43,699 bases of DNA, taken from Bacteroidia bacterium (GTDB lineage: Bacteria; Bacteroidota; Bacteroidia; Bacteroidales; Dysgonomonadaceae). The translations under genes were made by a program, and so were the position numbers. Location of the stretch: NCBI GenBank assembly GCA_025999435.1, contig BNXH01000008.1, positions 1 to 43,699 on the forward strand, written 5' to 3'. Below the pieces are notes generated by a model that ran no database searches, was not told the origin of the DNA, and saw nothing but the letters and a program-made list of their open reading frames with translations. Positions 16,904 through 25,850 of this stretch are shown here, piece by piece; the first letter of the stretch is position 1, and each line of letters begins with the position of its first letter.

Positions 16904-17749
16904 TTACTTGTTCACCATTTTCATTATATACTTAGCCACGAAGTTGATACAGGCGGTAATCAGGAACAATAATAATCCGATAGCCATCAACGAACTAAGT
17001 TTTAGACCGCTGGATTCACCAAACTGGTTCGCAATTATACTGGCCATAGAGTTTCCTGTATCGGAAAGCGCCCGGGGTATATTATTCGTATTACCTATCA
17101 GCATAGTCACAGCCATTGTTTCGCCCAAGGCACGCCCGAACGCGAGCACATAAGAGGCGAATATCCCCGATCCTGCCACAGGCAGGTTAACGGAGGTTAT
17201 CACTTCCAAATTAGTCGCTCCAAGACTGTAAGCTCCTTCTTTCAATTCATTCGGCACCATTGCTATAAATTCGGCGCTGAGAGAAGATGCATAGGGTATA
17301 ATCATAATTGCCAGCACAATGGATGAAAGCAAGACTCCAAATCCCTGATCATTCACTCCCAGATCGATTAAAACAGGTCGCAGGGTATAAAAACCCCACA
17401 ACCCATATACGATAGACGGTATGCCTGCAAGCAAGTCTACTACCGAACTTACGATAGTCGATATTTTTTTATTTCTGAAATATTCTCCGTTGAATAGCGC
17501 GACTGATAATGAGAACGGTATACAGAACAACAATGCCAATATAGAAGTCATCATTGTTCCTGCAATAAAAGGTAAAGCGCCGTATATATCGTTTCGCGAA
17601 TCCCACTCCGAAGAGGTTATAAATCCGAATCCAAATTCGGAGAAAGCTCCAAGACTTTTACTAATCAAACCATATACAATACCCGCCGTAAGTAATATGA
17701 TTAAGCACGACGCTATGAGTAATATGGTTTTGAATATTTTATCTTTCAT
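16904..17749 (-). CDS. pstC: Phosphate ABC transporter permease PstC
   Basis: The chosen start is the ATG at 17749 (MKDKIFKTILLIASC), giving 281 residues. The longer frame opens with TTG at 17770 inside repeat sequence and adds only AKSYNI. Six membrane helices are predicted. Typical PstC segments are GIPSIVYGLWGFY, EGAYSLGATNLEVITSVNLP (the ATPase-coupling loop) and AFGRALGETMAVTMLIGN. It pairs with PstA. Short repeats flank the gene on both sides. Confidence 0.94.
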   Translation of the reverse strand: MKDKIFKTILLIASCLIILLTAGIVYGLISKSLGAFSEFGFGFITSSEWDSRNDIYGALPFIAGTMMTSILALLFCIPFSLSVALFNGEYFRNKKISTIVSSVVDLLAGIPSIVYGLWGFYTLRPVLIDLGVNDQGFGVLLSSIVLAIMIIPYASSLSAEFIAMVPNELKEGAYSLGATNLEVITSVNLPVAGSGIFASYVLAFGRALGETMAVTMLIGNTNNIPRALSDTGNSMASIIANQFGESSGLKLSSLMAIGLLLFLITACINFVAKYIMKMVNK

Positions 17750-17754
17750 TATAT

Positions 17755-17815
17755 TATAGCTTTTAGCCAATAGCCTTTAGCTGATAGCTCTTACTACTTA
17801 CTACTTACTACTATT
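17755..17815. repeat. Repeat island D between pstS and pstC
   Basis: TAGC-type units (17757-17790) adjoin three copies of a TACTACT-type heptamer (17791-17815). The heptamer run extends into pstS and encodes its last residues and the TAG stop. Confidence 0.75.
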
Positions 17816-18838
17816 ATACGTCATCGACTGTATGATTGCTTTTGTTTTCTCCACAGCCGGTGCAGGAAGCGGCGCATAATGTGTCTTGGTAGCTATTTCC
17901 TGTCCTTCGGGGCTGATAATATAATTCAGCAAGCCAACCAATGCCTTGTATTGATCTTCGGTTCTGTTATTATAGCTTTGTTCCTTATAAGCAATAATCC
18001 ATGTAAATGTACTGATCGGATAAGCTTCAGGATTAGAAGAGTTTGTTATCACTACACGTGTATCAGCGGGTATATCTACATTTGCCGACGCCGAAATACT
18101 CTTACTATCGGCCGCGACAAAATTACCCGAACTATTTCTCAACAGAGCAGATGACATATTCAACGCCAAAGCATATTCAGAGCCGATATAACCTATCGCG
18201 CCTTCCGTTTCGGCAATGATACCGGCTACACCCGGATTCCCTTTTGCAGAAACAGCTTTTGTTCCATTCGGGAATTTAAGAGATTTACCTGCGCCGATAG
18301 CCTCATGCCAAGCTTGATCTACCTTAGACATATATTCCGAGAAAACAGCCGTAGTACCGCTACCGTCAGAACGATATACAGGTATAATGCTCTTATCCGG
18401 GAAGGTTATTTCAGGATTGAGCTCTTTTATTTTAGCATCATTCCAATTTGTGATTTTACCAAGATAAATATCTGAGATTATTTCTGAAGTAAGTTTTAAA
18501 CCTTTAACGTCTTTCAGGTTGTAAGAGAGAACTACCCCCCCTAATGCTGTAGGTATGTGAACAATATCAGCGCCCATATCTTTCAATTCCGCTTCGGACA
18601 AGAAAACATCCGTTGCTCCAAAATCTACAGTTTTATCTTTCAAACTGCGGATACCACCGCCACTACCGATGGCTCCATATGTTACGTTGCTTCCGGACTT
18701 GGCGTATTCTTTGAATACTATATTGTAGAATGGCGCAGGGAATGTAGCTCCGGCTCCTGATAACGATGCTTCTTTTTTTCCACACGAGCTCAATGTAATA
18801 ATCATTGCAGCTACCGTAAATAATAATGTTTTCTTCAT
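17801..18838 (-). CDS. pstS: Phosphate-binding lipoprotein PstS
   Basis: This is the periplasmic phosphate receptor of the Pst importer. The start at 18838 is chosen because it gives a clean lipoprotein signal, MKKTLLFTVAAMIITLSSC with C19; the longer frame begins with TTG and only adds a polar stretch. The mature protein shows GAGATFPAPFYN, GSGGGIRSLKDKTVDFGATD and YRSDGSGTTAVFSEY, the phosphate-contacting loops of PstS. The product is 345 residues. The last residues (NSSK) and the stop are encoded by the TACTACT repeat. It is first in the seven-gene operon; a 78-bp gap separates it from the M48 protease gene and no clear TAnnTTTG box is seen there, consistent with activator-dependent expression (inference). 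Confidence 0.95.
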   Translation of the reverse strand: MKKTLLFTVAAMIITLSSCGKKEASLSGAGATFPAPFYNIVFKEYAKSGSNVTYGAIGSGGGIRSLKDKTVDFGATDVFLSEAELKDMGADIVHIPTALGGVVLSYNLKDVKGLKLTSEIISDIYLGKITNWNDAKIKELNPEITFPDKSIIPVYRSDGSGTTAVFSEYMSKVDQAWHEAIGAGKSLKFPNGTKAVSAKGNPGVAGIIAETEGAIGYIGSEYALALNMSSALLRNSSGNFVAADSKSISASANVDIPADTRVVITNSSNPEAYPISTFTWIIAYKEQSYNNRTEDQYKALVGLLNYIISPEGQEIATKTHYAPLPAPAVEKTKAIIQSMTYNSSK

Positions 18839-18916
18839 ATCCTTTATACGTTTTAATTTTGATGCAATGTTATTGAGTAATTGCAACAAACAAACTAAGG
18901 ATGTGTTACGAAATGG

Positions 18917-20140
18917 TTAAGATTTAATATTTTCTAAAGCCTGCACCCTCTGTAACAGAGTGGGATGTGAATAATAAAAGAAGACGTATAGAGGATCCGG
19001 ATTGAGATTGGACAAAGATTTGACATGCATCTTCTTTAGTCCTGTAATAAGCGGTACTGACAACCCAAAACCGGCTGCATACGCATCAGCCTGATATTCA
19101 TTTTTGCGGCTGAGTATGCTGGAGAATATGCCAATAATAAGTGAAACCGGAGTAAACAGAACTGAAAACGCAATCATGCCCAAATGAAAAGAAGCTTCTT
19201 TACCTCCCAGAGCAACAGCAATATCCTGATTGCCTAAAAATAAAGAAAGCAGGAAAAGAATTATACCCGTATAACATATAGAGGTAAACACACCCTGCAA
19301 AGTATGTTTCTTTTTGTAGTGACCTATCTCATGAGCAAGTACGGCAATAATTTCCCGTGTATCGAGATCATTAATTAATGTATCGAATAATACAATCCGT
19401 TTCTTCGCGCCAAAGCCTGTAAAATAAGCGTTTGCTTTTGACGAGCGTTTCGACGCGTCCATCACATATATATTATTTATGGTAAAACCCGCCTTATCAG
19501 TAAAAGCCTCTATCGCATCACGCAATTCGCCTTGCTCCAACGGTGTTTGCTTATTAAAAAGAGGGACTATTAAGTTAGAATAAAACAAGGTCGTAAATAA
19601 GGAAACTGCCGTTACAGCCACCCACGCATAAAGCCAGGCATATTCACCTAATGTGTTGTACAACCATACAACTAAAGATAGTATAGCACCGCCTAAAATA
19701 AATGTGATAAAAAGCTCCTTTATCTGATCGAGCCAGAATGTTGCTTTCGTCGATTTATTGAACCCAAAACGTTCTTCAATAACAAACGTAGCATAATAAC
19801 CAAAAGGCAATGTTATAATATCATTGATCAGATATATTATTCCAAAAAATACTAATGTAAGGACAATCTCATTACTGACATATTGCCGCAAGTATTCGTC
19901 AAGCCAACCAAAAGCACCAATAGACAAGACTCCCAATAAAACAATAAAGGAAAAAATACTCGTGTATAAACTAAACAGGCTACTCTCCTTTTGATATGCT
20001 TGTTGCCGGGCATATTCTTCCTCATTATATATACCTGCCAATTGTGCCGGTATAGCCGGACTCATGCGTTTCCGGTTACGATGTGTAAGATATTGCGTCC
20101 ATAGAAAATCGAGGAGTATGATAATAAGATATATAGACAT
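18917..20140 (-). CDS. M48-family (Ste24-like) membrane zinc metallopeptidase
   Basis: The protein is 407 residues, close to eukaryotic Ste24/CAAX protease 1 in length and plan. It has membrane helices at both ends and around the active site, the zinc motif HEIGH at 270-274, and a distal EYQADAYA segment that supplies the third ligand. NAYFTGFGAKKRIVLFDTLI before the HEXXH is a family hallmark. Ste24 removes the tail of prenylated peptides in eukaryotes; bacterial members are thought to act in membrane-protein quality control, and no prenylation is expected here. It has its own promoter and lies upstream of pstS in the same direction, so read-through into the pst operon is possible. Confidence 0.9.
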   Translation of the reverse strand: MSIYLIIILLDFLWTQYLTHRNRKRMSPAIPAQLAGIYNEEEYARQQAYQKESSLFSLYTSIFSFIVLLGVLSIGAFGWLDEYLRQYVSNEIVLTLVFFGIIYLINDIITLPFGYYATFVIEERFGFNKSTKATFWLDQIKELFITFILGGAILSLVVWLYNTLGEYAWLYAWVAVTAVSLFTTLFYSNLIVPLFNKQTPLEQGELRDAIEAFTDKAGFTINNIYVMDASKRSSKANAYFTGFGAKKRIVLFDTLINDLDTREIIAVLAHEIGHYKKKHTLQGVFTSICYTGIILFLLSLFLGNQDIAVALGGKEASFHLGMIAFSVLFTPVSLIIGIFSSILSRKNEYQADAYAAGFGLSVPLITGLKKMHVKSLSNLNPDPLYVFFYYSHPTLLQRVQALENIKS

Positions 20141-20158
20141 AGCGATTATTTACGGACA

Positions 20159-20166
20159 CAAAGATA
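20159..20166 (-). promoter_or_regulatory. Promoter box for the M48 protease
   Basis: The minus strand reads TATCTTTG, a perfect TAnnTTTG match, 18 bp before the start. Such a short leader is common in Bacteroidota. Confidence 0.55.
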
Positions 20167-20432
20167 CAAAACAAAAGACTCTCTTCCTTTAAATCCTCTT
20201 ACTATTTGCGCAAGTTAGTAGTTTCGCTCTATCCAATCTTTGTGATCTGTATGTTTAGAATAATGAAGTTATACTGTATTTTTTAAAGTAAAAACATCTT
20301 TTAAACGGGAGGTTAAAGCACGAATAAAACCTATTGCATAAAGGCGAACCTTATATATATAAACTAAACAAAAACTAAACAAAACATTATTAATAGTGAA
20401 AAGTGTAAATTAAACAAGCTCTTAAATAAATA
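20167..20432. other. Gene-free AT-rich spacer
   Basis: No convincing open reading frame or RNA gene is seen. The stretch has an A-rich run with two ACTAAACAAA units near 20364-20385 but no strong structure. It lies between the M48 promoter and the mdh terminator. Confidence 0.6.
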
Positions 20433-20463
20433 CCCCCTAAAAGTCAATTCTGACTTTAGGGGG
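20433..20463. terminator. Terminator of mdh
   Basis: CCCCCTAAAAGTCA and TGACTTTAGGGGG form a 13-bp stem with one bulged A and a 4-base loop, 28 bp past the mdh stop. Confidence 0.75.
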
Positions 20464-20491
20464 CATTAGCACTATATGTTTACAAAACTAA

Positions 20492-21433
20492 TTAAATAGC
20501 TTTAATTTCGCTCAACACTGTGTTTGTCTTACGTACAGCAGCAGCCGAAGCCTCGAATTTTTCCTTTTCGTCAGCAGTAAGTTTCAGGTCAACAATTTTT
20601 TCCCATCCGTTTTTACCCAACACAACAGGGACACCGATGCAAATGTCATTTTGACCATATTCTCCGTCCAAAGCCACACAACATGGAATAACCTTTTTCT
20701 GATCGTGGATAATAGATTCTACTACATACGCCCCCGCAGCTCCGGGAGCATACCAAGCCGATGTACCAAGAAGACCTGTAAGAGTAGCTCCGCCAACCAT
20801 AGTGTCGGCAATAACTTTATCCAATACTTCTTTGGACAGAAGATCCGACACAGGAATACCTTTATATGTAGCTAAACGGGCAACAGGAATCATTGTCGTG
20901 TCGCCATGTCCGCCTATTACCATACCTTCTACCTCGTTAGGGTTACAAGCCAGTGCCTGGCTCAAATAGTATTTAAAACGAGAACTATCTAAAGCCCCTC
21001 CCATACCAATGACACGATGCTTAGGAAGACCGGTCACTTTAGATGCCAAATATGTCATCGTATCCATTGGGTTGGATATAATCACAAGTATAGCATCCGG
21101 TGAATATTTAAGCACATTTTCAGCAACAGTTTTTACGATACCGGCATTCACTCCTATAAGTTCTTCTCTTGTCATTCCGGGCTTACGGGGAATACCGGAA
21201 GTGATAACAACCACATCTGAACCGGCTGTGGCGGCATAGTCGTTGGTAACACCCTTAATACGTGAATCGAAGCCCAATAACTGAACTGTCTGGTTCATGT
21301 CAATAGCTTTACCTTCCGACACACCTTCCTTCACATCAAGCATTATCACCTCATCGGCCACTTCTTTAAAAGCAAGTACATTTGCACATGTAGCACCTAC
21401 ATTACCGGCACCTATAACTGTTACTTTAGACAT
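20492..21433 (-). CDS. mdh: Malate dehydrogenase, LDH-like type
   Basis: This enzyme oxidizes malate to oxaloacetate with NAD, or runs in reverse in the reductive branch used by fermenting Bacteroidales. The start at 21433 is chosen because MSKVTVIGAGNVGATCA begins at the Rossmann fold; the longer frame adds 37 non-conserved residues from the leader. The product is 313 residues, standard for the family. Specificity residues are visible: GIPRKPGMTREELIGVN places Arg in the mobile loop (malate rather than lactate), and SNPMDTMTYLASK, GMGGALDSSRFKYYLS and the catalytic His in GGHGDTTMIP follow. It is monocistronic with a leader of about 100 nt. Confidence 0.96.
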   Translation of the reverse strand: MSKVTVIGAGNVGATCANVLAFKEVADEVIMLDVKEGVSEGKAIDMNQTVQLLGFDSRIKGVTNDYAATAGSDVVVITSGIPRKPGMTREELIGVNAGIVKTVAENVLKYSPDAILVIISNPMDTMTYLASKVTGLPKHRVIGMGGALDSSRFKYYLSQALACNPNEVEGMVIGGHGDTTMIPVARLATYKGIPVSDLLSKEVLDKVIADTMVGGATLTGLLGTSAWYAPGAAGAYVVESIIHDQKKVIPCCVALDGEYGQNDICIGVPVVLGKNGWEKIVDLKLTADEKEKFEASAAAVRKTNTVLSEIKAI

Positions 21434-21541
21434 AATAATTTGTTTTTGGGTTATATATTTAATTTGATTAATTAACGTCCTTGTTTTCAAATTGTAAACA
21501 ATATTATCGACTATACTGTTCAAATCTATTGAAAACCCTAA

Positions 21542-21549
21542 CAAATGTA
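21542..21549 (-). promoter_or_regulatory. Promoter box for mdh
   Basis: The minus strand reads TACATTTG, a TAnnTTTG match, 108 bp before the chosen start. It supports placing the mdh start at 21433, because the longer frame would begin almost on the box. Confidence 0.55.
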
Positions 21550-21631
21550 CACGCTTATTCTGAAATAACGAAGTTTTAATATATCAAAATTCTGTCAGAT
21601 TTATTAAAAAAAGCGAAACACCGTAGCCCTT

Positions 21632-21664
21632 TTGCCCAACAGATTCAAATCTTTTATATATTTG
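21632..21664 (+). promoter_or_regulatory. Promoter of the coiled-coil/GNAT pair
   Basis: TTG at 21632-21634 is followed after 22 bp by TATATTTG at 21657-21664, within the usual spacing. The ATG follows 22 bp later. Confidence 0.65.
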
Positions 21665-21686
21665 CAGTCGATTTTTACAACAAATT

Positions 21687-22580
21687 ATGGCTACAGAATC
21701 GAAAAATAATAACACTAAAATACTTATTGGAATAATAGCCCTTCTAATTGTGGGTATAGGTGTTGCTGCGTATTTCATTTTCAACCAAAAAGCTCAGATA
21801 CAAGAGTTACAGGAAGTCAGTATTTTGAACAAGCAGGAACTGGAAGACGAATACGGTCAGTTGTCATATGAATATGAAAAAGTAAAAATGAATCTGAAAA
21901 ACGATTCATTACTACAAAAACTAACCAACGAGCAGACTAAAGTTCAACGCTTATTAGAAGAACTGAAAACTGTAAAAGCAGAAAATAAATCAGAAATAGC
22001 CAGACTAAATAAGGAACTAAGCACCTTACGCCAAGTCTTGAGATCGTATGTAACGCAGATCGATTCACTGAATAGGGCTAATGCACAGCTTCGCCAGGAA
22101 AAGAGAGAAATCACGGATAAATATCAGGAAACCGCGCGTACATTAAATCAAGTTTCGCAACAAAAGCAAGATCTGTCGGAAAAAGTTACGCTCGCCGCCA
22201 AGCTCGATGCAACAAACATCAGCATACAGGCAACAAACAGCAAAGGTAAGGTTCAAAAAAATATAAAGAAAATAGAGCAATTTGTAATAAATTTTGCCAT
22301 ATCGAAAAATATAACGGCAGAGCCCGGCGAACGTACAATCTACGCGCGTATCATGAAACCCGATGACGATGTGCTGGTCAAAAGCCGTACAAATGTATTT
22401 CCTTTCGAAAACAAAGAAATAAACTATTCTATAAAAAGGGTCGTAGAATATGGCGGTGAAGAGACTCCTGTTATCATGTATTGGAATGTAGAAGAATACC
22501 TGATGCCGGGAAAATACCGCCTCGATTTATTTGCCGACGGCAACCGTATTGGCAGCAAATCTTTTACCTTAGACGATTAA
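21687..22580 (+). CDS. Membrane-anchored coiled-coil protein of unknown function
   Basis: The protein is 297 residues. A short polar N-terminus (MATESKNNNTK) leads into one membrane helix (about 12-34, ILIGIIALLIVGIGVAAYFI). A long coiled coil (about 37-180) is rich in Lys, Glu, Gln and Leu. A compact C-terminal domain (about 195-297) shows GERTIYARIMKPDDDVL and MYWNVEEYLMPGKYRLDLFADG, which looks like a beta-sandwich. The topology suggests an anchored periplasmic rod or spacer with a globular tip. No named family is recognized. Its stop overlaps the start of the GNAT gene in TAATG, so the two are translationally coupled, though a shared function is not obvious. Confidence 0.75.
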   Translation: MATESKNNNTKILIGIIALLIVGIGVAAYFIFNQKAQIQELQEVSILNKQELEDEYGQLSYEYEKVKMNLKNDSLLQKLTNEQTKVQRLLEELKTVKAENKSEIARLNKELSTLRQVLRSYVTQIDSLNRANAQLRQEKREITDKYQETARTLNQVSQQKQDLSEKVTLAAKLDATNISIQATNSKGKVQKNIKKIEQFVINFAISKNITAEPGERTIYARIMKPDDDVLVKSRTNVFPFENKEINYSIKRVVEYGGEETPVIMYWNVEEYLMPGKYRLDLFADGNRIGSKSFTLDD

Positions 22581-23077
22581 TGACCGCGATAGAAGCTACA
22601 AAAGAGCACCTGTTTATTATCCAGGCCCTTTCTGATAAGATATGGCCGCATACCTTCCAGGATATACTCACCGGGGAGCAGATCGGCTACATGATGGATA
22701 TGATGTACAGCACGTCTTCGCTGGAGAAACAAATGGACGAACTCAACCACCATTATATACTGGCCGAAGACTCAGGCGAATATATAGGATATACTTCTTA
22801 CGAACTCAACTATAAGGGGACAACTACGACCAAAATTCATAAGATATACATACTTCCTTCTTTACAAGGCAAAGGGGTTGGTCGTTTTTTAGTTGAAACT
22901 GTGGAAAAAACAGCTCGTCAAAACAAGAACAATGGACTATCTTTAAATGTCAACCGGTTCAATAAGGCTCTTGATTTCTATAAACGGATTGGTTTTGAGG
23001 TAGTAAAAAGTGAAGATATAGATATCGGCAATGGATTCCTTATGGAGGATTTTGTATTAAATAAAGAACTGATATAA
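22580..23077 (+). CDS. GNAT-family N-acetyltransferase
   Basis: The protein is 165 residues of the GNAT fold, transferring an acetyl group from acetyl-CoA to an unknown amine. The start at 22580 is chosen because the ATG overlaps the upstream stop (TAATG) and the product aligns with the fold from its first strand; the longer frame lies over the coiled-coil gene. Motif A is IYILPSLQGKGVGRFL, with the CoA-binding QGKGVG at 96-101, and motif B is LNVNRFNKALDFYKRIGFE. A hairpin terminator follows, shared with pfp. Confidence 0.88.
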   Translation: MTAIEATKEHLFIIQALSDKIWPHTFQDILTGEQIGYMMDMMYSTSSLEKQMDELNHHYILAEDSGEYIGYTSYELNYKGTTTTKIHKIYILPSLQGKGVGRFLVETVEKTARQNKNNGLSLNVNRFNKALDFYKRIGFEVVKSEDIDIGNGFLMEDFVLNKELI

Positions 23078-23090
23078 ACCATTCATAATA

Positions 23091-23117
23091 AAAGGGATGC
23101 CTAATTAGCATCCCTTT
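23091..23117. terminator. Terminator shared by the GNAT gene and pfp
   Basis: AAAGGGATGC and GCATCCCTTT form a 10-bp stem with a 7-base loop, followed by a pyrimidine-rich tract. It lies between convergent stops. Confidence 0.8.
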
Positions 23118-23134
23118 CATTCTTTATAGATAAT

Positions 23135-24781
23135 TTATCTTCCTTGTTCTAATTTCAATGTAACTGTAGGTTGATCGCAAACCTCAGTCGGTCCAAAGAA
23201 TTGAATCGGTCCCGGATAAATAAATTCTGTGCCTATAGCCCAATCAGCGCGGTTAGCTGCGAAATATTTGAAAGGTGCGCCATCCAACTCGACCAGAGCC
23301 TTTTGAATTACCGGTTTCATTTTACCATGACGACGCTCCATATTCATCATCATTGTAACAGGCACACCACCCGCGATCCACTCGCTGGCAGGGGCAGTCG
23401 TGTTGCGTACGGATGACATATAACCGGTTTTTCCTGCGGCAATTAGGGCAGCAGCTGTATATCCAAGAGAATAACAATAATCGGAATCGTAGTTAGAAGG
23501 AATAGCACAACGACCTTCATATCCAAAGAAATGTTCTTGCGCTGCAAATTTGCCTTTATATTTTCCGGCAGTTTTCATTTCCTCTAACTTACTACCAACC
23601 ATTTCAGCCAATAGTTTTTCTGTTTCGATAAGGGAAACCTGAACATTTCCGTGAGGGTCACGATCCAAAGTCAACTGGCGGGCAACTCCCGACGGAAGGC
23701 TTGCAAATATTTTAGCATTACCGGCAGATAGATTTTTTTGAACATATGCCAACTGATCATCTTTCGGAACTGCATTAAATTCACGTTGATGATGTGCAAG
23801 AAAATCATTCAATTCGGCAATCAATCCTTTCATAGCAGGAATAAATTCGATCAATCCCTCCGGAATAAGGACTGTACCAAAATTGTTTCCGTTTTCGGCA
23901 CGTTTAGCCACAACATCTGCAATTTCCGATACAACATCGTCCAAAGAAAGCTCTTTAGCTTCTACTTCCTCCGAAATTATACAAATATTCGGTTGAACCT
24001 GAAGAGCACATTCAAGCGCAATATGAGATGCCGAACGTCCCATTAGTTTAATGAAATGCCAATATTTACGGGCAGAGTTACAGTCACGTTGTATATTCCC
24101 GATAACTTCCGCATAAACCTTACACGCTGTATCGAATCCAAAAGAGGCTTCGATCATCTCATTTTTAAGGTCACCGTCAATTGTTTTAGGACAGCCGATA
24201 ACCTGCACTCCTGCATTGATTTCTTTATAATATTCAGCAAGTACGCAAGCATTTGTATTCGAATCGTCTCCTCCGATGATAACTAATGCTTTTATATCAA
24301 GCTTCTTTAATATTTCAAGCCCCTTATCAAATTGTTCTGTCGATTCCAGCTTTGTACGACCCGAGCCAATAATATCAAATCCACCTGTATTACGATATTC
24401 GTCTATAATATCGGCAGTTAATTCTTTATAATCATGGTCAACCAAACCTCCGGGTCCCATAAGGAAACCGAACAAACGGCTGCTGACATTCAAATTTTTG
24501 ATTCCGTCAAAAAGGCCGGCAATAACATTATGTCCACCGGGAGCTTGTCCACCTGACAAAATCACACCAACGTTGATAGCCGGCAAACTCACATGCTCTG
24601 AACTTTCTACAAATTTAAGAATAGGCATTCCGTATGTATGCGGAAATAATTTTTTCACCTCTTCCTGATCTGCCACAGACTGTGTAGCTGCTCCTTCTTC
24701 AACTTTTACAGAACCGTATAACGCTTTTGGCATTTTAGGTTTGTAAGCAGCTCTTGCAATTTGTAACGCACTTTTTTTCAT
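23135..24781 (-). CDS. pfp: Diphosphate-dependent fructose-6-phosphate 1-phosphotransferase
   Basis: This enzyme phosphorylates fructose 6-phosphate with pyrophosphate instead of ATP, and the reaction is reversible. At 548 residues it has the length of the long PPi-dependent class rather than the 320-residue ATP type. The phosphate-binding motif is SGGQAPGG (76-83). The key motif GGDDSN (170-175) has Asp where ATP enzymes have Gly (GGDGS), the classic mark of pyrophosphate use, and PKTIDGDL (198-205) carries the second specificity residue, Lys, together with the catalytic Asp. [13 protein letters not shown] and HFFGYEGRC complete the site. It is monocistronic. Confidence 0.95.
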   Translation of the reverse strand: MKKSALQIARAAYKPKMPKALYGSVKVEEGAATQSVADQEEVKKLFPHTYGMPILKFVESSEHVSLPAINVGVILSGGQAPGGHNVIAGLFDGIKNLNVSSRLFGFLMGPGGLVDHDYKELTADIIDEYRNTGGFDIIGSGRTKLESTEQFDKGLEILKKLDIKALVIIGGDDSNTNACVLAEYYKEINAGVQVIGCPKTIDGDLKNEMIEASFGFDTACKVYAEVIGNIQRDCNSARKYWHFIKLMGRSASHIALECALQVQPNICIISEEVEAKELSLDDVVSEIADVVAKRAENGNNFGTVLIPEGLIEFIPAMKGLIAELNDFLAHHQREFNAVPKDDQLAYVQKNLSAGNAKIFASLPSGVARQLTLDRDPHGNVQVSLIETEKLLAEMVGSKLEEMKTAGKYKGKFAAQEHFFGYEGRCAIPSNYDSDYCYSLGYTAAALIAAGKTGYMSSVRNTTAPASEWIAGGVPVTMMMNMERRHGKMKPVIQKALVELDGAPFKYFAANRADWAIGTEFIYPGPIQFFGPTEVCDQPTVTLKLEQGR

Positions 24782-25171
24782 TGTTTTTATTGATTATATA
24801 TTTTAATAAGTCATTTTCTCAAAAAGGCATGCAAATTTCGTCATTTTTTTTTACATAAAAAAGAGTTTCTCTTTCTTATAGAATCCTATTTTTATCATTT
24901 TACTCTTTTTTTTGCTTTTTTTCTTCATTTTTAGTTTTTTTTCTTACTCTTTTCTTCTCGCAAAAATATATTACATCAAAAATAAAATCTCCACCCTTCA
25001 ATTATATCATTTTGTCACAAAACAAGCCTAGAATAACTTGATAAATCATATACAAAACGAAATATTAACCATATTTAACCATATAAACATATCATTTTGA
25101 TACATTTTATATATTAAATCATTAAAATACTGATTATCTTTGTCGCATTAAAAAATTAAACCATCAAAATT
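24782..25171. other. AT-rich divergent spacer, no gene
   Basis: About 390 bp separate pfp and the small secreted protein gene. From about 24838 to 24960 the plus strand is almost pure pyrimidine with repeated T-runs, so the pfp leader on the minus strand would be purine-rich. The right end holds the promoter at 25135. No open reading frame or RNA gene is convincing. Confidence 0.6.
25135..25142 (+). promoter_or_regulatory. Promoter box for the small secreted protein
   Basis: TATCTTTG matches TAnnTTTG, 29 bp before the ATG. Confidence 0.6.
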
Positions 25172-25516
25172 ATGAACGCAAAAATTTTACTTTCGTTTTT
25201 ATCAGCAATATTGCTATCAATAAGCGCTTATGCTTACAATTCTGAAACTATTGTTCTCAGCAACATAGAGAATACAGAGAATGGCTGCATTAAAGAATTT
25301 TTATTTTGTGACAAAGAAACCAATGCGCCTATCAGTAAAACTGTATACAACTATGATGCCGAAGGACGGATGCTTGAAAAATCCATGTACGAGTGGAATA
25401 GTTCGAAAGGCTGGGTAGGCCTTCATAAACTTGAATACAATTACGAAGTAAGTGATTCTCCGGCTACTCCTGTCGTAAAAAAATGGGATAAGAAAAATAA
25501 TAAATGGGAAAAATAA
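25172..25516 (+). CDS. Small secreted protein, DUF3836-like
   Basis: The protein is 114 residues. A signal peptide (about 1-21, ILLSFLSAILLSISAYA) is followed by a mature part of about 93 residues with YNSETIVLSN, a repeat-like TVYNYDAEGRMLEKSMYEWN and a tail ending in KKWDKKNNKWEK. The opening after the signal resembles the Bacteroidales DUF3836 family, whose function is unknown; the assignment is from memory of the pattern and is moderate. The YNYDAEGR unit also resembles YD/RHS-type strands. It has its own promoter and a strong terminator, so it is a free-standing and possibly well-expressed gene. Confidence 0.7.
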   Translation: MNAKILLSFLSAILLSISAYAYNSETIVLSNIENTENGCIKEFLFCDKETNAPISKTVYNYDAEGRMLEKSMYEWNSSKGWVGLHKLEYNYEVSDSPATPVVKKWDKKNNKWEK

Positions 25517-25547
25517 CCGTCGAAGACAATCAATTTTAGCCTATAAT

Positions 25548-25577
25548 AAAAGTCTTGCTCCTGAGCAGGACTTTTTT
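25548..25577 (+). terminator. Terminator of the small secreted protein gene
   Basis: AGTCTTGCTC pairs with GAGCAGGACT (one G-T pair) and is followed by a run of T residues. Confidence 0.8.
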
Positions 25578-25759
25578 GTTCATTATCACAAAGTAAATGG
25601 AAACCGACAATGAGCATTACCTACAGCTACCAGAAAATAAGTCTGATTTTCAGAAATATAAAATACAAAAATTATCTTTTTAAATAAATTATCTTAAGAG
25701 TAAAAAAAATCCGACAAGTATAATATATAGCACCTATAGAAATTATCCTTTTTTTTTGA

Positions 25760-25767
25760 TACTTTTG
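25760..25767 (+). promoter_or_regulatory. Promoter-like box before the tamB-like gene
   Basis: TACTTTTG matches TAnnTTTG. If it is used, transcription would begin near 25773, just past the ATG at 25769, which matters for the start-codon problem of the next gene. There is no clear TTG partner. Confidence 0.4.
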
Positions 25768-25850
25768 TATGATTAAAATTCAGGGCTATAAAACGGTTTA
25801 AGAAAATATTTTTAACGATTCTGAGCATAGTAGCCGGACTATTCATACTA

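Noticed and set aside
18839..18916. A Pho-box upstream of pstS.
   Set aside because: No clear pair of direct repeats at 11-bp spacing is visible, and the Bacteroidota binding motif is not well enough known to call one by eye.
21434..21541. A riboswitch in the mdh leader of about 100 nt.
   Set aside because: No conserved motif or strong stem is visible and mdh is not a usual riboswitch target.
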